Shown here: one piece after another, positions 15,630-23,855 of the stretch
Layout: every line of letters begins with the position of its first letter
Numbering within the stretch: position 1 is the stretch's first letter
Assembly: GCA_016195915.1 (NCBI GenBank)
Contig: JACPYS010000017.1
Span: forward strand, 1-64,000
Source: Betaproteobacteria bacterium
GTDB lineage: Bacteria > Pseudomonadota > Gammaproteobacteria > Burkholderiales > SG8-39
Reading direction: 5' to 3'
Length of the DNA stretch: 64,000 nt
Notes under the pieces: generated by a model
Told to the model about the DNA's origin: nothing
Database searches by the model: none
The model's input: only the letters and a program-made list of their open reading frames with translations
Translations under genes and position numbers: made by a program

Positions 15630-16823
15630 ATGAATCTTGACCGGCGCATCCGCGTCATCGTCGCCGGCACCTTCATCGCGGTCGCGGCGCGCATGAGCCT
15701 CGTGACGTTTCTCAGCATCTATTTCGCGCGCGAGCAGGGAATCGCCATTGCGCTCGTCGGTCTCGCGTTTCTCGTGGAGAACCTGTCGCGCGGAGTCCTC
15801 GCGCCGTTCTTCGGTGCATTGAGCGACCGCACCGGGCGCCGTCCCCTGCTGCTCGCCGGATTGATCGCGACCGCCGTCATATTGCCGTGCTTCCTGCTGG
15901 TGCGCGGTCCGGTTTCGCTCTTCGCCTGGAGTCTCGCGCTGGGAATCGCCGGCGCGATCCAGTTTCCCGCGGGCAGCGCGCTCCTTCTCGATCTCGCGCC
16001 GCCGGAGCGCCGCCAGTCCGTGCTGGCCGTGAACTACTCGGCGATGTGCATCGGTTACACCATCGGGGTGGTACCGGGCGGGGTGCTCGCGGAGCAGGGC
16101 TACGGCCTGCTCGCCATCGTCGGTGGCGCGGGCTACCTGCTGGTCGCGGTGCTGCTTGCAATCGGATTGCGCGGGCCCTTGCCGCAGGAACTTGCGACTT
16201 CGGGAGAATCGATCGCACGGCGCACTCTGTCCGTTACGCGTGACCGGGCGTTCATCGCATTCGCGCTGCTGGGCCTCATATTTCCGTTCTCGATGGGACT
16301 GTATGCGTTCGTCATCGCGCTCTCTGCATACGACATGGGACTCGAGCCGGGGATGATCGGAGTGATCCTCGGCGCCAACGGGATCTTCATCGCGCTTTTC
16401 GCCGTTCCCGTCGCTGCACGCATCGAGCCGATGGGTCCGTTCCGCCTGCTCGGACTGGCGGGAGCGTTTCTCGCCGCAGCCTATCTCTGCTTCGCGCTCG
16501 TTCCCGGAGCGGTATCCGCGCTCCTGTGCGGGGCGATGGTGTTCACGCTCGGCGAACTCATCTTCAGCTCCGCGGTGCCCGCCGCGGTTGCGCGCCTCGC
16601 GCCTCCCGGCGCGCGCGGTGCCTACCAGGGCGCCTGGGGGCTGGTTCACGCGCTGGGCATGGGCAGCGCGCTGCTCGTGAGCGGCGTACTCAAAGACCTG
16701 GCCGGCTGGAGGAACACGTGGCTCGTGTTCGCGGGACTGTCGCTCGCGGCCGGGCTGGCGCTGCTCGCGACGCGGGAGCGGTTCCTGCGCGCGAGCGATC
16801 GGCGGACAGCCCCGTCCGGTTAA
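15630..16823 (+). CDS. MFS transporter linked to aconitase X
   Basis: The protein has 397 residues with about 12 membrane helices and the MFS motif GALSDRTGRRPLLL after helix 2. It lies 53 bases after the aconitase X small subunit on the same strand and probably imports the substrate of that pathway. The stop overlaps by four bases the stop of the convergent TAXI gene, so no intergenic terminator separates them. Confidence 0.83.
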   Translation: MNLDRRIRVIVAGTFIAVAARMSLVTFLSIYFAREQGIAIALVGLAFLVENLSRGVLAPFFGALSDRTGRRPLLLAGLIATAVILPCFLLVRGPVSLFAWSLALGIAGAIQFPAGSALLLDLAPPERRQSVLAVNYSAMCIGYTIGVVPGGVLAEQGYGLLAIVGGAGYLLVAVLLAIGLRGPLPQELATSGESIARRTLSVTRDRAFIAFALLGLIFPFSMGLYAFVIALSAYDMGLEPGMIGVILGANGIFIALFAVPVAARIEPMGPFRLLGLAGAFLAAAYLCFALVPGAVSALLCGAMVFTLGELIFSSAVPAAVARLAPPGARGAYQGAWGLVHALGMGSALLVSGVLKDLAGWRNTWLVFAGLSLAAGLALLATRERFLRASDRRTAPSG

Positions 16824-18166
16824 GCGGCTCGCTGTGCCAGCCTCTCGCGCACCAGGGCGATATGGCTGCGCAGGTTGTAAAGTTCTTCGGTGTAGGACAG
16901 CGGCACCTTGACGCGTTCTGCCTTGGCGTCGAGCTTGTTCAACGCTTCGAGCAGTTCTTCCGGCGGTGCGGCGTTGCGGCTCAAGTCGTCTTCGATCTGC
17001 CGCAATTGCCGGTACCAGCGGAAGATGCGCGAGCGGATGCGGAAGTTGTAGAGCGGAGGCACCACGCGCGACACGGGGATCAGGATCACGATGATCGACG
17101 CCAGCGCCACCCACATGCGGTCGATCAGATTGGCGAACCAGAAGGGGAGGTAGCGCTGCAGCAGCGGCGGTCCGTTGCGGTAGTAGCGCTCGGCTTCGGG
17201 GGCGAGCGGCAGTTCGGTGTTCTGTCCCGACGGGAACTGTCCGGTGCGTGCAAACCAGCCCGCGCCGCCGTGGATGTCGCGCGCCGCCTGGACGAACAAC
17301 TGCATCAGCGCCGGGTGTGTATCTTCTCGCGCCACCAGCATCGCGGTGGGCGCGAGCAGCGTCAGGTCGCGGGGCGGCAGGTCTAGCGCGAGGTCCGCCA
17401 CACCGCGCGGCACCACTACCGCGCTCAGGTAGCCGAAGCGGCGCGTATAGGCATCGGCCTGCGCGAACTCGTACAGTTTGATGCCGGGGGTACGCAGGAA
17501 CATCTGCAGAATCGGCGATTCGGGCGCGGACACGATGGCCGCCGCGTCGATTTCACCTTCGATCAGCGCGATGGCGGCGGCCGTCAGATCCAGTCGCCCG
17601 AGCGTCAGCTCTTTGCGATCGACCTGGTTCGCGTTGAGCAGTTTCACGAGTAGGTTGGTCGATCCGCTGCCGCGGCCGCCGGAGTTCACGCGCCAGCCGC
17701 GCAACTGGTCGAGGCGCTCGAGCTTCCCGCCAGGGAGCTTCTTCTCCGCATCCGCGCGATAGAACAGCCACACCGGTTCGTAAAACAGGCTGCCGAGCGA
17801 CACCAGCGGAAGGCCGGTGCGGGCATCCTCCTGCGCGCGCACCGATTCGCCCGAGCCGCCTCGCACGAAGCCGAAATCGACGCTCTCCTTCGCGTCGTGC
17901 AGCAGGCGGCGGTTGGCCGAGGAGCCCTCGGTGGGCCGCAGCACGACTTCGATGTGGTGGCGTTTCAGCGCGGCCTGGTAGCGCACGCCGAATTCCGCGT
18001 AATCGCTCATTTCCGGCCCGGTCGCGAGCACGACTTTGCGCGGCGGATTGGGCTTGAGCAGGAAGTACGCGCCGGCCAGCAGCACCAGCGCGAGCAGCAC
18101 GAATGGGCCCGCCGCGACCAACAGGTCGCGCATGGAGAGCAGCGTGTAGCGGATGACGCGGGGCAT
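16820..18166 (-). CDS. TAXI-family TRAP solute receptor, membrane-anchored
   Basis: The protein has 448 residues. An N-terminal hydrophobic anchor (FVLLALVLLAGAYFLL) is followed by the TAXI receptor domain (VVLATGPEMSDYAEFGVRYQ, DFGFVRGGSGES, WRVNSGGRGSGSTNL). A second membrane segment near residue 360 (WVALASIIVILIPVSRVVPP) is followed by a charged coiled C-terminal tail. TAXI proteins normally work with TRAP permeases, but none is encoded nearby. The C-terminal membrane segment and cytoplasmic tail are typical of the long TAXI subgroup, whose role may be sensing as much as transport. Confidence 0.8.
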   Translation of the reverse strand: MPRVIRYTLLSMRDLLVAAGPFVLLALVLLAGAYFLLKPNPPRKVVLATGPEMSDYAEFGVRYQAALKRHHIEVVLRPTEGSSANRRLLHDAKESVDFGFVRGGSGESVRAQEDARTGLPLVSLGSLFYEPVWLFYRADAEKKLPGGKLERLDQLRGWRVNSGGRGSGSTNLLVKLLNANQVDRKELTLGRLDLTAAAIALIEGEIDAAAIVSAPESPILQMFLRTPGIKLYEFAQADAYTRRFGYLSAVVVPRGVADLALDLPPRDLTLLAPTAMLVAREDTHPALMQLFVQAARDIHGGAGWFARTGQFPSGQNTELPLAPEAERYYRNGPPLLQRYLPFWFANLIDRMWVALASIIVILIPVSRVVPPLYNFRIRSRIFRWYRQLRQIEDDLSRNAAPPEELLEALNKLDAKAERVKVPLSYTEELYNLRSHIALVRERLAQRAA

Positions 18167-18242
18167 GGGTGGGGAAGTATTGTGCCACCCCGCGACGCGC
18201 GTGATCATCTAAAATTGTCACCGGAAAGGGAGAATGGATTTC

Positions 18243-19223
18243 ATGCATGCACGCCGAAGATTCCTCGTTGCATCAGCAGCCGCATTCGCCTCTGCCTTCG
18301 CGCCGCGCGTTTTTTCCCAGGAAGTCCTGAAACAGGCCACCATCGTCGTCGGCTATCCGCCGGGCGGCGGGACCGACATCCTCGCGCGGCTTATCGCTGA
18401 CGGGCTGCGCGGCAGCTATGCGTCGGCAGTGGTGGTCGAGAACCGGCCCGGCGCCGGCGGGAGGATCGCCGCGGAGTACGTGAAGAACGCGAAAAACGAT
18501 GGCAGCGCGCTGCTGTTCACGCCTGCCTTCCCGTTGCTGATCTATCCGCACGTGTACAGGAACCTGCCTTACGACACGCTGCGCGATTTTCTGCCGGTGG
18601 GCCTCGGCGGGCGATCGATGCTCTGCCTTTCGATCGGCCCCGCCATCCCGGCGGAGGTGGCGAGCGTTGCGCAGTTCATCGAATGGGCCAAGGCCAATCC
18701 CACGCGGGCGGTGTTCGGCGCGCCCTCTGGATCGAGCCAGCACTTTGCAGGTGCCATGTTCGCGCGCGGCGCGGGCATCAGGCTCGAGCACGTGCCGTAC
18801 AAGGGCGGCGCGCCGGCCATCCAGGATCTTCTCGGCGGACATATTCCCGCGAACGTGAGTCCGGTCTCGGAGGCTCTGCCGCACCACCAGGCGGGCAAGA
18901 TCCGCATCATTGCGACCACCGGTGCCGGGCGTTCGCGATTTCTCCCGGAGGTGCCGACGATGACCGAACTCGGCTACAAGGACGTGATCTTCCAGGATGG
19001 CATCGGCATGTTTGCGCCGGCCGGCACGCCTGCGGGCGTCGTGGCCAGGCTCAATGCGGCGATGGCCAGCGCGATGAAATCCGAGCAGGGGCTTTCGGGC
19101 CTTGCAAAGATGGGCATGGAGCTCGACAACATCTCGCCGGAAACCTATACCGCCAGCGTGAAGGTCGATTTCGAGCGCTACCGTCAGATCGTTCAGGCCA
19201 CGGGATTCAAGGCGGATGACTGA
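18243..19223 (+). CDS. Bug/TctC-family periplasmic receptor
   Basis: The protein has 326 residues. The signal sequence has an RRRFLVASAAA motif, possibly a Tat signal, cut near VFSQ. Receptor hallmarks follow: IVVGYPPGGGTDILARLIAD, VVVENRPGAGGRIAAEYV, LPYDTLRDFLPV and VPYKGGAPAIQDLLGG. These proteins bind carboxylates in the periplasm. The ATG at 18243 is chosen over 18234 because GGGAGA sits too close to the latter. The next gene overlaps by 8 bases, so the receptor probably serves the same acid catabolism. Confidence 0.88.
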   Translation: MHARRRFLVASAAAFASAFAPRVFSQEVLKQATIVVGYPPGGGTDILARLIADGLRGSYASAVVVENRPGAGGRIAAEYVKNAKNDGSALLFTPAFPLLIYPHVYRNLPYDTLRDFLPVGLGGRSMLCLSIGPAIPAEVASVAQFIEWAKANPTRAVFGAPSGSSQHFAGAMFARGAGIRLEHVPYKGGAPAIQDLLGGHIPANVSPVSEALPHHQAGKIRIIATTGAGRSRFLPEVPTMTELGYKDVIFQDGIGMFAPAGTPAGVVARLNAAMASAMKSEQGLSGLAKMGMELDNISPETYTASVKVDFERYRQIVQATGFKADD

Positions 19224-20178
19224 AATGAGAGTGCTGCTCTGGCCCAGCCTCGCGGGGCGCGAGATTGAGGCGCGCTTGCGGGAGATCCGCAGCGCTGAAA
19301 CGGTGGTTGTGACGAACGTCGAGCAGCTTGCCGCGGCTGCTGCAGAAGCCGAAGTTTTCGTCATCGGCGGCCATTCCTTCAGCGGGAGCGTCGCCGCGGT
19401 GCTGCGCGAACAAGCGAAACGCCTGCGCTTCATCCAGTCGATCACCGCGGGTTACGAAGGAATTCAGGCGTACGGCGTGCCTGCCGGTGTGATCGTGGCG
19501 AATGCCGGCGAAAGCTGGTCGCCCGGCGTGGCCGAGCATGGCATGGCGATGTTGCTCGCGCTGACCAAACGCCTGCCGCAGTATGTCGTCAACAAGGCGC
19601 AGCACACCTGGGACCGTTCCCCGTCGCAGCAGACGGGCAGTCTCGAAGGGCAGACGCTCGTGATCGCCGGCTTCGGCAGCATCGGACGCGATTTCGCGCG
19701 CCGCGCAAAGGCCTTCGGCATGCGCGTCATCGGTGTGTCGCGTACGGCGAAACCGGATCCTGCAGCGGACGAAGTGTGTGGCGTTGCGAAATTCAGCTCG
19801 GTGCTCGCGTGCGCGGATGTGGTACTTGTCGCCGCGCCCTACTCGAAGGCAACGCACCACATGATCGGCGCCGGGCAGCTTGCCGCCTGCAAGCACGGTG
19901 CGCTGCTCATCAACGTCGCACGCGGCGGGCTGGTCGACCAGGTGGCGCTGGCCGCGGCGCTGCACAGCGGGCAGCTCGGCGGTGCAGCGCTCGACGTGAC
20001 CAGTCCCGAGCCACTGCAGGTGGACGATCCGCTGTGGAACTGCCCGAACCTGATCATCACGCCGCACGTGGCCGGCGCCTGCGGTCCGGTCGGCCGGGCG
20101 CGCCTCGCGAAGTTCATCGGTGAAAACGTCGAGCGCTTCGTGGCAGGGCGGCCGGTGACGCACGTGGTCGAATTGTGA
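19216..20178 (+). CDS. D-isomer-specific 2-hydroxyacid dehydrogenase
   Basis: The protein has 320 residues. The NAD site GFGSIGRDFARR lies in the middle, the catalytic Arg in NVARGGLVDQ, the Glu in DVTSPEPLQ, and the active His in IITPHVAGAC. It should reduce or oxidise a 2-hydroxy/2-keto acid. It sits between a Bug receptor and an enolase-superfamily dehydratase in one operon, which suggests processing of a sugar acid or hydroxyacid. The start may be 19216 or the second ATG at 19225. Confidence 0.87.
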   Translation: MTEMRVLLWPSLAGREIEARLREIRSAETVVVTNVEQLAAAAAEAEVFVIGGHSFSGSVAAVLREQAKRLRFIQSITAGYEGIQAYGVPAGVIVANAGESWSPGVAEHGMAMLLALTKRLPQYVVNKAQHTWDRSPSQQTGSLEGQTLVIAGFGSIGRDFARRAKAFGMRVIGVSRTAKPDPAADEVCGVAKFSSVLACADVVLVAAPYSKATHHMIGAGQLAACKHGALLINVARGGLVDQVALAAALHSGQLGGAALDVTSPEPLQVDDPLWNCPNLIITPHVAGACGPVGRARLAKFIGENVERFVAGRPVTHVVEL

Positions 20179-20188
20179 GCGGGGACGA

Positions 20189-21382
20189 ATGAAGATCGAA
20201 ACCATCGAGGACCTGCACGCCGATGGCGGGTGGCGCACGTTTTCGTTTCTGAAGATCACCACCGACGAAGGGCTGGTCGGCTGGTGCGAATTCAACGAAG
20301 CGCAGTGGAACGCAGGCCTCACGTCGGTGATCCGGTGTCTCTCGGAGCACGCAATAGGGCAGGACCCGCGCGCGGTCGGGCGCATCGGCGCCACGCTCAC
20401 GGCGATGACGCGCATGGCCCCGGGTGGCGTTAACCAGCAGGCGATCGCTGCGATCGAAAACGCCTGTCTCGACGTCAAGGCAAAAGCGCTCGGCGTGCCG
20501 GTGCACGCCCTGTTCGGCGGCCCTTACCGCGACCGCCTGCGGCTGTACTGGTCGCACTGCGGCACGTTCCGCGCGCGCAACCACGAATTCTTCGAGAGCG
20601 TGATCGGCACGCCGCCGCTGCGCACGCTGGAGGACATGAAGGAACTCGGGCGCGAGGCGCTGCGCAGGGGCTACACGGCGGTGAAGACCAATCCGATCGT
20701 GTTCGGCGGCGAGCGCGCGCAGATGCTCAACCCCGGCTTCGGCCCGGTCGGACTGGACCTCGCGCACAACTATGATCTTCGGGTCGTCGACGCGATTACC
20801 GCGCAACTGGAAGCGTTGCGGGATGGTCTCGGTCCGCAGGCCGGATTGCTCATGGACCTGAACTTCAGCATGAAACCGGAAGGGCTGATGCGCGTTGCGA
20901 GAGCGGTCGAACCGTTCCGCATGACCTGGTTAGAGATGGACGTGCACGAACCCGGGGCGCTGGCGCAGGTGCGCCGCTCGAGCGCCACGCCGATCGCATC
21001 GCTCGAGGCGATCTACGGGCGGCGTCACTACCGTCCCTATTTCGAGCACTACTCGGTCGACGTCGCGATCATCGACGTGCCCTGGAACGGGCTGCTCGAA
21101 TCGGTGAAGATCGCCAACATGGCCGAGTCCTTCGAAATCAACGTCGCTCCGCACAACTTCTACGGCCATCTCGCGAGTTGCATGAGTGCGCAGTTCTGCG
21201 CGGCGATCCCGAATTTCCGCATCATGGAAATCGAAGCCGACGACGTGCCGTGGAAGGACGACCTGGTCACCGCACCGCCAGTGATCGAGAACGGCGAGAT
21301 GCGGGTGCCGATGGCGCCGGGCTGGGGCACTGACGTCAACGAGGAGGCGGTGCGGGCGCATCCGGCGAAGCACAAGCGCTGA
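20189..21382 (+). CDS. Mandelate racemase/muconate lactonizing enzyme family protein
   Basis: The protein has 397 residues and is an enolase-superfamily member. The capping domain is at the N-terminus and the barrel follows. A lysine in YTAVKTNPIVFGG could be the catalytic base. The likely Mg ligands are D in LLMDLNFSM, E in MTWLEMDVHEPG and E in ASLEAIYGRRH, and the general-acid His is in INVAPHNFYGHLAS. This pattern resembles sugar acid dehydratases rather than lactonizing enzymes. The ATG has GGGGACGA upstream. It is the last gene of the operon. Confidence 0.87.
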   Translation: MKIETIEDLHADGGWRTFSFLKITTDEGLVGWCEFNEAQWNAGLTSVIRCLSEHAIGQDPRAVGRIGATLTAMTRMAPGGVNQQAIAAIENACLDVKAKALGVPVHALFGGPYRDRLRLYWSHCGTFRARNHEFFESVIGTPPLRTLEDMKELGREALRRGYTAVKTNPIVFGGERAQMLNPGFGPVGLDLAHNYDLRVVDAITAQLEALRDGLGPQAGLLMDLNFSMKPEGLMRVARAVEPFRMTWLEMDVHEPGALAQVRRSSATPIASLEAIYGRRHYRPYFEHYSVDVAIIDVPWNGLLESVKIANMAESFEINVAPHNFYGHLASCMSAQFCAAIPNFRIMEIEADDVPWKDDLVTAPPVIENGEMRVPMAPGWGTDVNEEAVRAHPAKHKR

Positions 21383-21450
21383 CGGTCAGCCGGGCGGCGA
21401 TCGGGCGTTCGACGACCCCCCCGGACGGACCGGGATACCCGGCCTGTCCC

Positions 21451-21801
21451 TCAAGGATGTGGGGTGATGGCGATGATCGTGATGTCGTTCTTCTTCGGAC
21501 CATAGCACCAGAAGATACGGCAGGCGCCAGGCGTGCGGTTCTGGACGTAAGCCTCGAAAACCTTGGCCTCGGGATCGTGGGGGTTCTCGATCGAATGGTA
21601 TTCGTGCGTATTGAGGCCCGTGTGGCGAGGGTTTGCCAGCAGGAGTTCAACGCACTTGACGACTTGCTTGAAAAGACCTTCCTGCTTGGAGGCCTTCGCC
21701 TTGCGCGACTTCTCCCGGTTCTCAAGCGACCTGCGTGCCGCCGCTTCAAGCTCGTGGAAAACACGCGCGGGCTCTTCGAGCCAGACCGGCGTAAACGGCA
21801 T
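21451..21801 (-). CDS. RelE-like toxin of a type II TA pair
   Basis: The protein has 116 residues. The C-terminal half (ANPRHTGLNTHEYHSI, AKVFEAYVQNR, CRIFWCYGPKKNDITIIAIT) has the beta-strand pattern of RelE/ParE toxins with basic residues in the putative RNA-binding face. The N-terminal helix (RRSLENREKSRKAKASKQEG) is highly charged. Its ATG shares one base with the antitoxin stop (TGATG), so the pair is translationally coupled. The target is unknown. Family recognition is moderate. Confidence 0.65.
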   Translation of the reverse strand: MPFTPVWLEEPARVFHELEAAARRSLENREKSRKAKASKQEGLFKQVVKCVELLLANPRHTGLNTHEYHSIENPHDPEAKVFEAYVQNRTPGACRIFWCYGPKKNDITIIAITPHP

Positions 21802-22088
21802 CAGTCCTCAAGCCGGGCGGCGAGTTTCGCCGCTGCTTTCAGGTCCGGAGGACGGGTCGCGACCTTCCCGTTGCGGGCCTGGTCCAGTCCACGCCGCACC
21901 GAGGCCAGGGCTTTCGGGTTCTCATAGAGCCATGCCTCGCGCTCCGGTATGACGCGAGCGAGCCGGACAATCACCTCGTCATCGCCTCGATGTTCGACGA
22001 TGACAGATCGGTTCGCGAAATGGCCACCGAGGGCCACGCGACCCTTGGAGTCCGCGCTTTTGTGGCGGCTTTGTACAGGCGTCGTCAT
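21801..22088 (-). CDS. AbrB/MazE-like antitoxin
   Basis: The protein has 95 residues. Its N-terminal region, SADSKGRVALGGHFANRSVI, resembles the swapped-hairpin AbrB/MazE fold. The C-terminal helix ends KLAARLED. The ATG at 22088 begins a good reading frame without a ribosome site. It lies 7 nt after a -10 hexamer and overlaps the stop of a short upstream frame (ATGA), so it may be leaderless or coupled. An ATG at 22106 lies inside the promoter and is less likely. Confidence 0.65.
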   Translation of the reverse strand: MTTPVQSRHKSADSKGRVALGGHFANRSVIVEHRGDDEVIVRLARVIPEREAWLYENPKALASVRRGLDQARNGKVATRPPDLKAAAKLAARLED

Positions 22089-22264
22089 GCGATAAGTATC
22101 GCCCATGGTGGGCCATGGGTCAAGTGGGCAATCCCCACATTGGGAGAAATCCCGTCTACTGTGCGCTTGCCCGGATACGTTTGCGCGTGCGTGCCGGCAG
22201 CGATTGATAGCAGGGCGACTGCTGACGCAGCGAGCAGGAAAAGACGCAGGCGCAGGTTAGACAT
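22085..22264 (-). pseudogene. Signal-peptide remnant, probably 5' end of a Bug/TctC receptor gene
   Basis: A 59-residue frame with the ribosome site GAGGAG starts MSNLRLRLFLLAASAVALLS, then IAAGTHA, a clear signal peptide. It is followed by QTYPGKRTVDG, which looks like the YPSKPIRIV start of a Bug receptor and then loses all similarity. It ends in an ATGA overlap with the antitoxin start. It is best read as a truncated receptor gene into which the TA pair recombined. A genuine short secreted peptide is the less likely alternative. Confidence 0.55.
22095..22123 (-). promoter_or_regulatory. Promoter and operator of the MazE-like/RelE-like pair
   Basis: On the minus strand, TTGACC (22123-22118), 17 bp, then GATACT (22100-22095) form a strong sigma-70 promoter. 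Between and overlapping the hexamers lies the perfect inverted repeat CCCATGG (22102-22108) / CCATGGG (22113-22119). Transcription should start at or next to the antitoxin ATG at 22088. Confidence 0.7.
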
Positions 22265-22333
22265 GGCGGTGCTCCTCGGTTCGGTCTCAATTGACGGTCA
22301 ATCCGGCGGAAATCGCATGCGAGCCGCGCCGCC

Positions 22334-22837
22334 CTACCTGTCCCTCACCCAGGTGACGATGATGCGCACGACGCGGCCGCCGATGTTCGGGTGCGGTTGA
22401 GGCGGGCTTTCGAGGTGCAGGAAATCACCATCGAAGCGGTAGGCGCGCACCTGCTCGGTCCCGACCCAGGCTTCGTTCCACGCCGCCTCGACCTTGGTGA
22501 TCACCTTGCCGTCTTCGAGGCGATACACGCCGGTGTAGGAAATCATCGTCCGCAGGGCGGTGGAGCGCTCCTCGTCGGTGGTCGGCACCTTGCGGCCCTC
22601 GGCGGTCACCAACGCGAGCCAGCGGCCCGAAGCGGTGGCGATCTGGTAGCCGCGCGGGCGCGCGCCGAGCACGGGCGTGCGCTCTTTCGTTTGCGCGTCC
22701 TCATAGAGGACCGACACCAGCTTCCAGTTGCCGACGATCTGATCCTTGTCGTCGGCAAGGCCGGCCGTGGCGGCGAGCGCCACCGCCAGTGCGGACGCCG
22801 CCACCAGGCTTCGGTACAGTGCATGCAACGTTTTCAT
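22334..22837 (-). CDS. Secreted lipocalin-like domain protein
   Basis: The protein has 167 residues with a signal peptide (LVAASALAVALAATAGLA). The mature part, DQIVGNWKLVSVLYEDAQT, then RPRGYQIATASGRWLAL and DGDFLHLESPP, matches the lipocalin-like family of small periplasmic proteins. The ligand is unknown. It is monocistronic and oriented away from the enoyl-CoA hydratase gene. Confidence 0.75.
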   Translation of the reverse strand: MKTLHALYRSLVAASALAVALAATAGLADDKDQIVGNWKLVSVLYEDAQTKERTPVLGARPRGYQIATASGRWLALVTAEGRKVPTTDEERSTALRTMISYTGVYRLEDGKVITKVEAAWNEAWVGTEQVRAYRFDGDFLHLESPPQPHPNIGGRVVRIIVTWVRDR

Positions 22838-23060
22838 CGCTGCCTCCTTGTGCGCCCGGCGCGCTCATTCTCCCTGCATGCTCCGCCGCATTCTAGCAAT
22901 GTCAACAAACGGATTGAACAGCGGCGGATGCATGTTGCGCGATATGACGCAACCGGCAAGTAGGTTGCCGTGTGGATCTTTTTCACGTACGGTCAGCGAG
23001 GCGACATAGGCGGCATTGTTTCTTATCCCGTTACCCGTTTCATCCGTAGGAGACCGCGAG

Positions 23061-23816
23061 ATGCCCATCCTGATCGATTACCCCGAGCCCCATGTCGCAC
23101 TCATCACGATCGACAATCAGGCGAAGCGCAACGCGATGAGCCGCGCGATGATGGCAGAGCTTGCCGCGTTATGGGATCAGCTCGAGACATCACGCTGCCG
23201 CTGCATCGTGATCACGGGTGCAGGTGACAAGGCGTTCAATGCCGGTGCCGACATCGGCGGTGACCTGAGCGTAAGCGAAGAGACCGCGCGCATCGTCAAT
23301 CGCGCGCTGCTCAAGACCTCGAGCTACCCGAAGCCGATCATCGCTGCCGTGAACGGCGTGTGCGCCGGCGGCGGTGTCGAGCTGTTGCTCTCGGCCGACA
23401 TCCGCTATAGCGCACCGCATGCACGCTTCGGCCTTCCGGAGGTCAAGTGGGCCATTTATCCGTTCGGCGGCGCGGCCGCGAAGCTGGTCCACCAGATCGG
23501 CCATGTGCACGCGATGAAACTGCTGCTGACGGCGGAGTTGATCGATGCGGCGAGCGCCGAGCGCATCGGCCTCATCAACGAGATCGTCCCGGCCGAAGCC
23601 CTGCTGGATCGTGCACTCGCGACGGCGCGGACCATCGCCGGCAACAGTCCGGTCGCGGTGCAGGCGGTGAAACAGCACGTAAGCACGTGTATCGCGGAGC
23701 GGACGCTCGCTCAGGAAGCGGCCGAGCAGGCGCTGGGCGATCGCGTCCGCGCCAGTGCCGATTTCGCCGAGGGCGTGAGCGCGTTCCGCGAGAAGCGCAG
23801 TCCGCGCTACGCGTAG
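23061..23816 (+). CDS. Enoyl-CoA hydratase/isomerase family protein
   Basis: The protein has 251 residues and is a crotonase-fold protein. The oxyanion-hole segments GDKAFNAGADI and GVCAGGGVELLLSADIRYSA are present, and both catalytic glutamates appear retained (VEL and GLPEVKWAIYPFGG). It should hydrate or isomerise an acyl-CoA. The ATG at 23061 follows TAGGAG at good spacing. It is convergent with the 2-hydroxyacid dehydrogenase gene, with 39 bases between. Confidence 0.88.
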   Translation: MPILIDYPEPHVALITIDNQAKRNAMSRAMMAELAALWDQLETSRCRCIVITGAGDKAFNAGADIGGDLSVSEETARIVNRALLKTSSYPKPIIAAVNGVCAGGGVELLLSADIRYSAPHARFGLPEVKWAIYPFGGAAAKLVHQIGHVHAMKLLLTAELIDAASAERIGLINEIVPAEALLDRALATARTIAGNSPVAVQAVKQHVSTCIAERTLAQEAAEQALGDRVRASADFAEGVSAFREKRSPRYA

Positions 23817-23855
23817 ATCCCTGAAACCCGCTCCCACCAACGGCCATCGTTGCTT

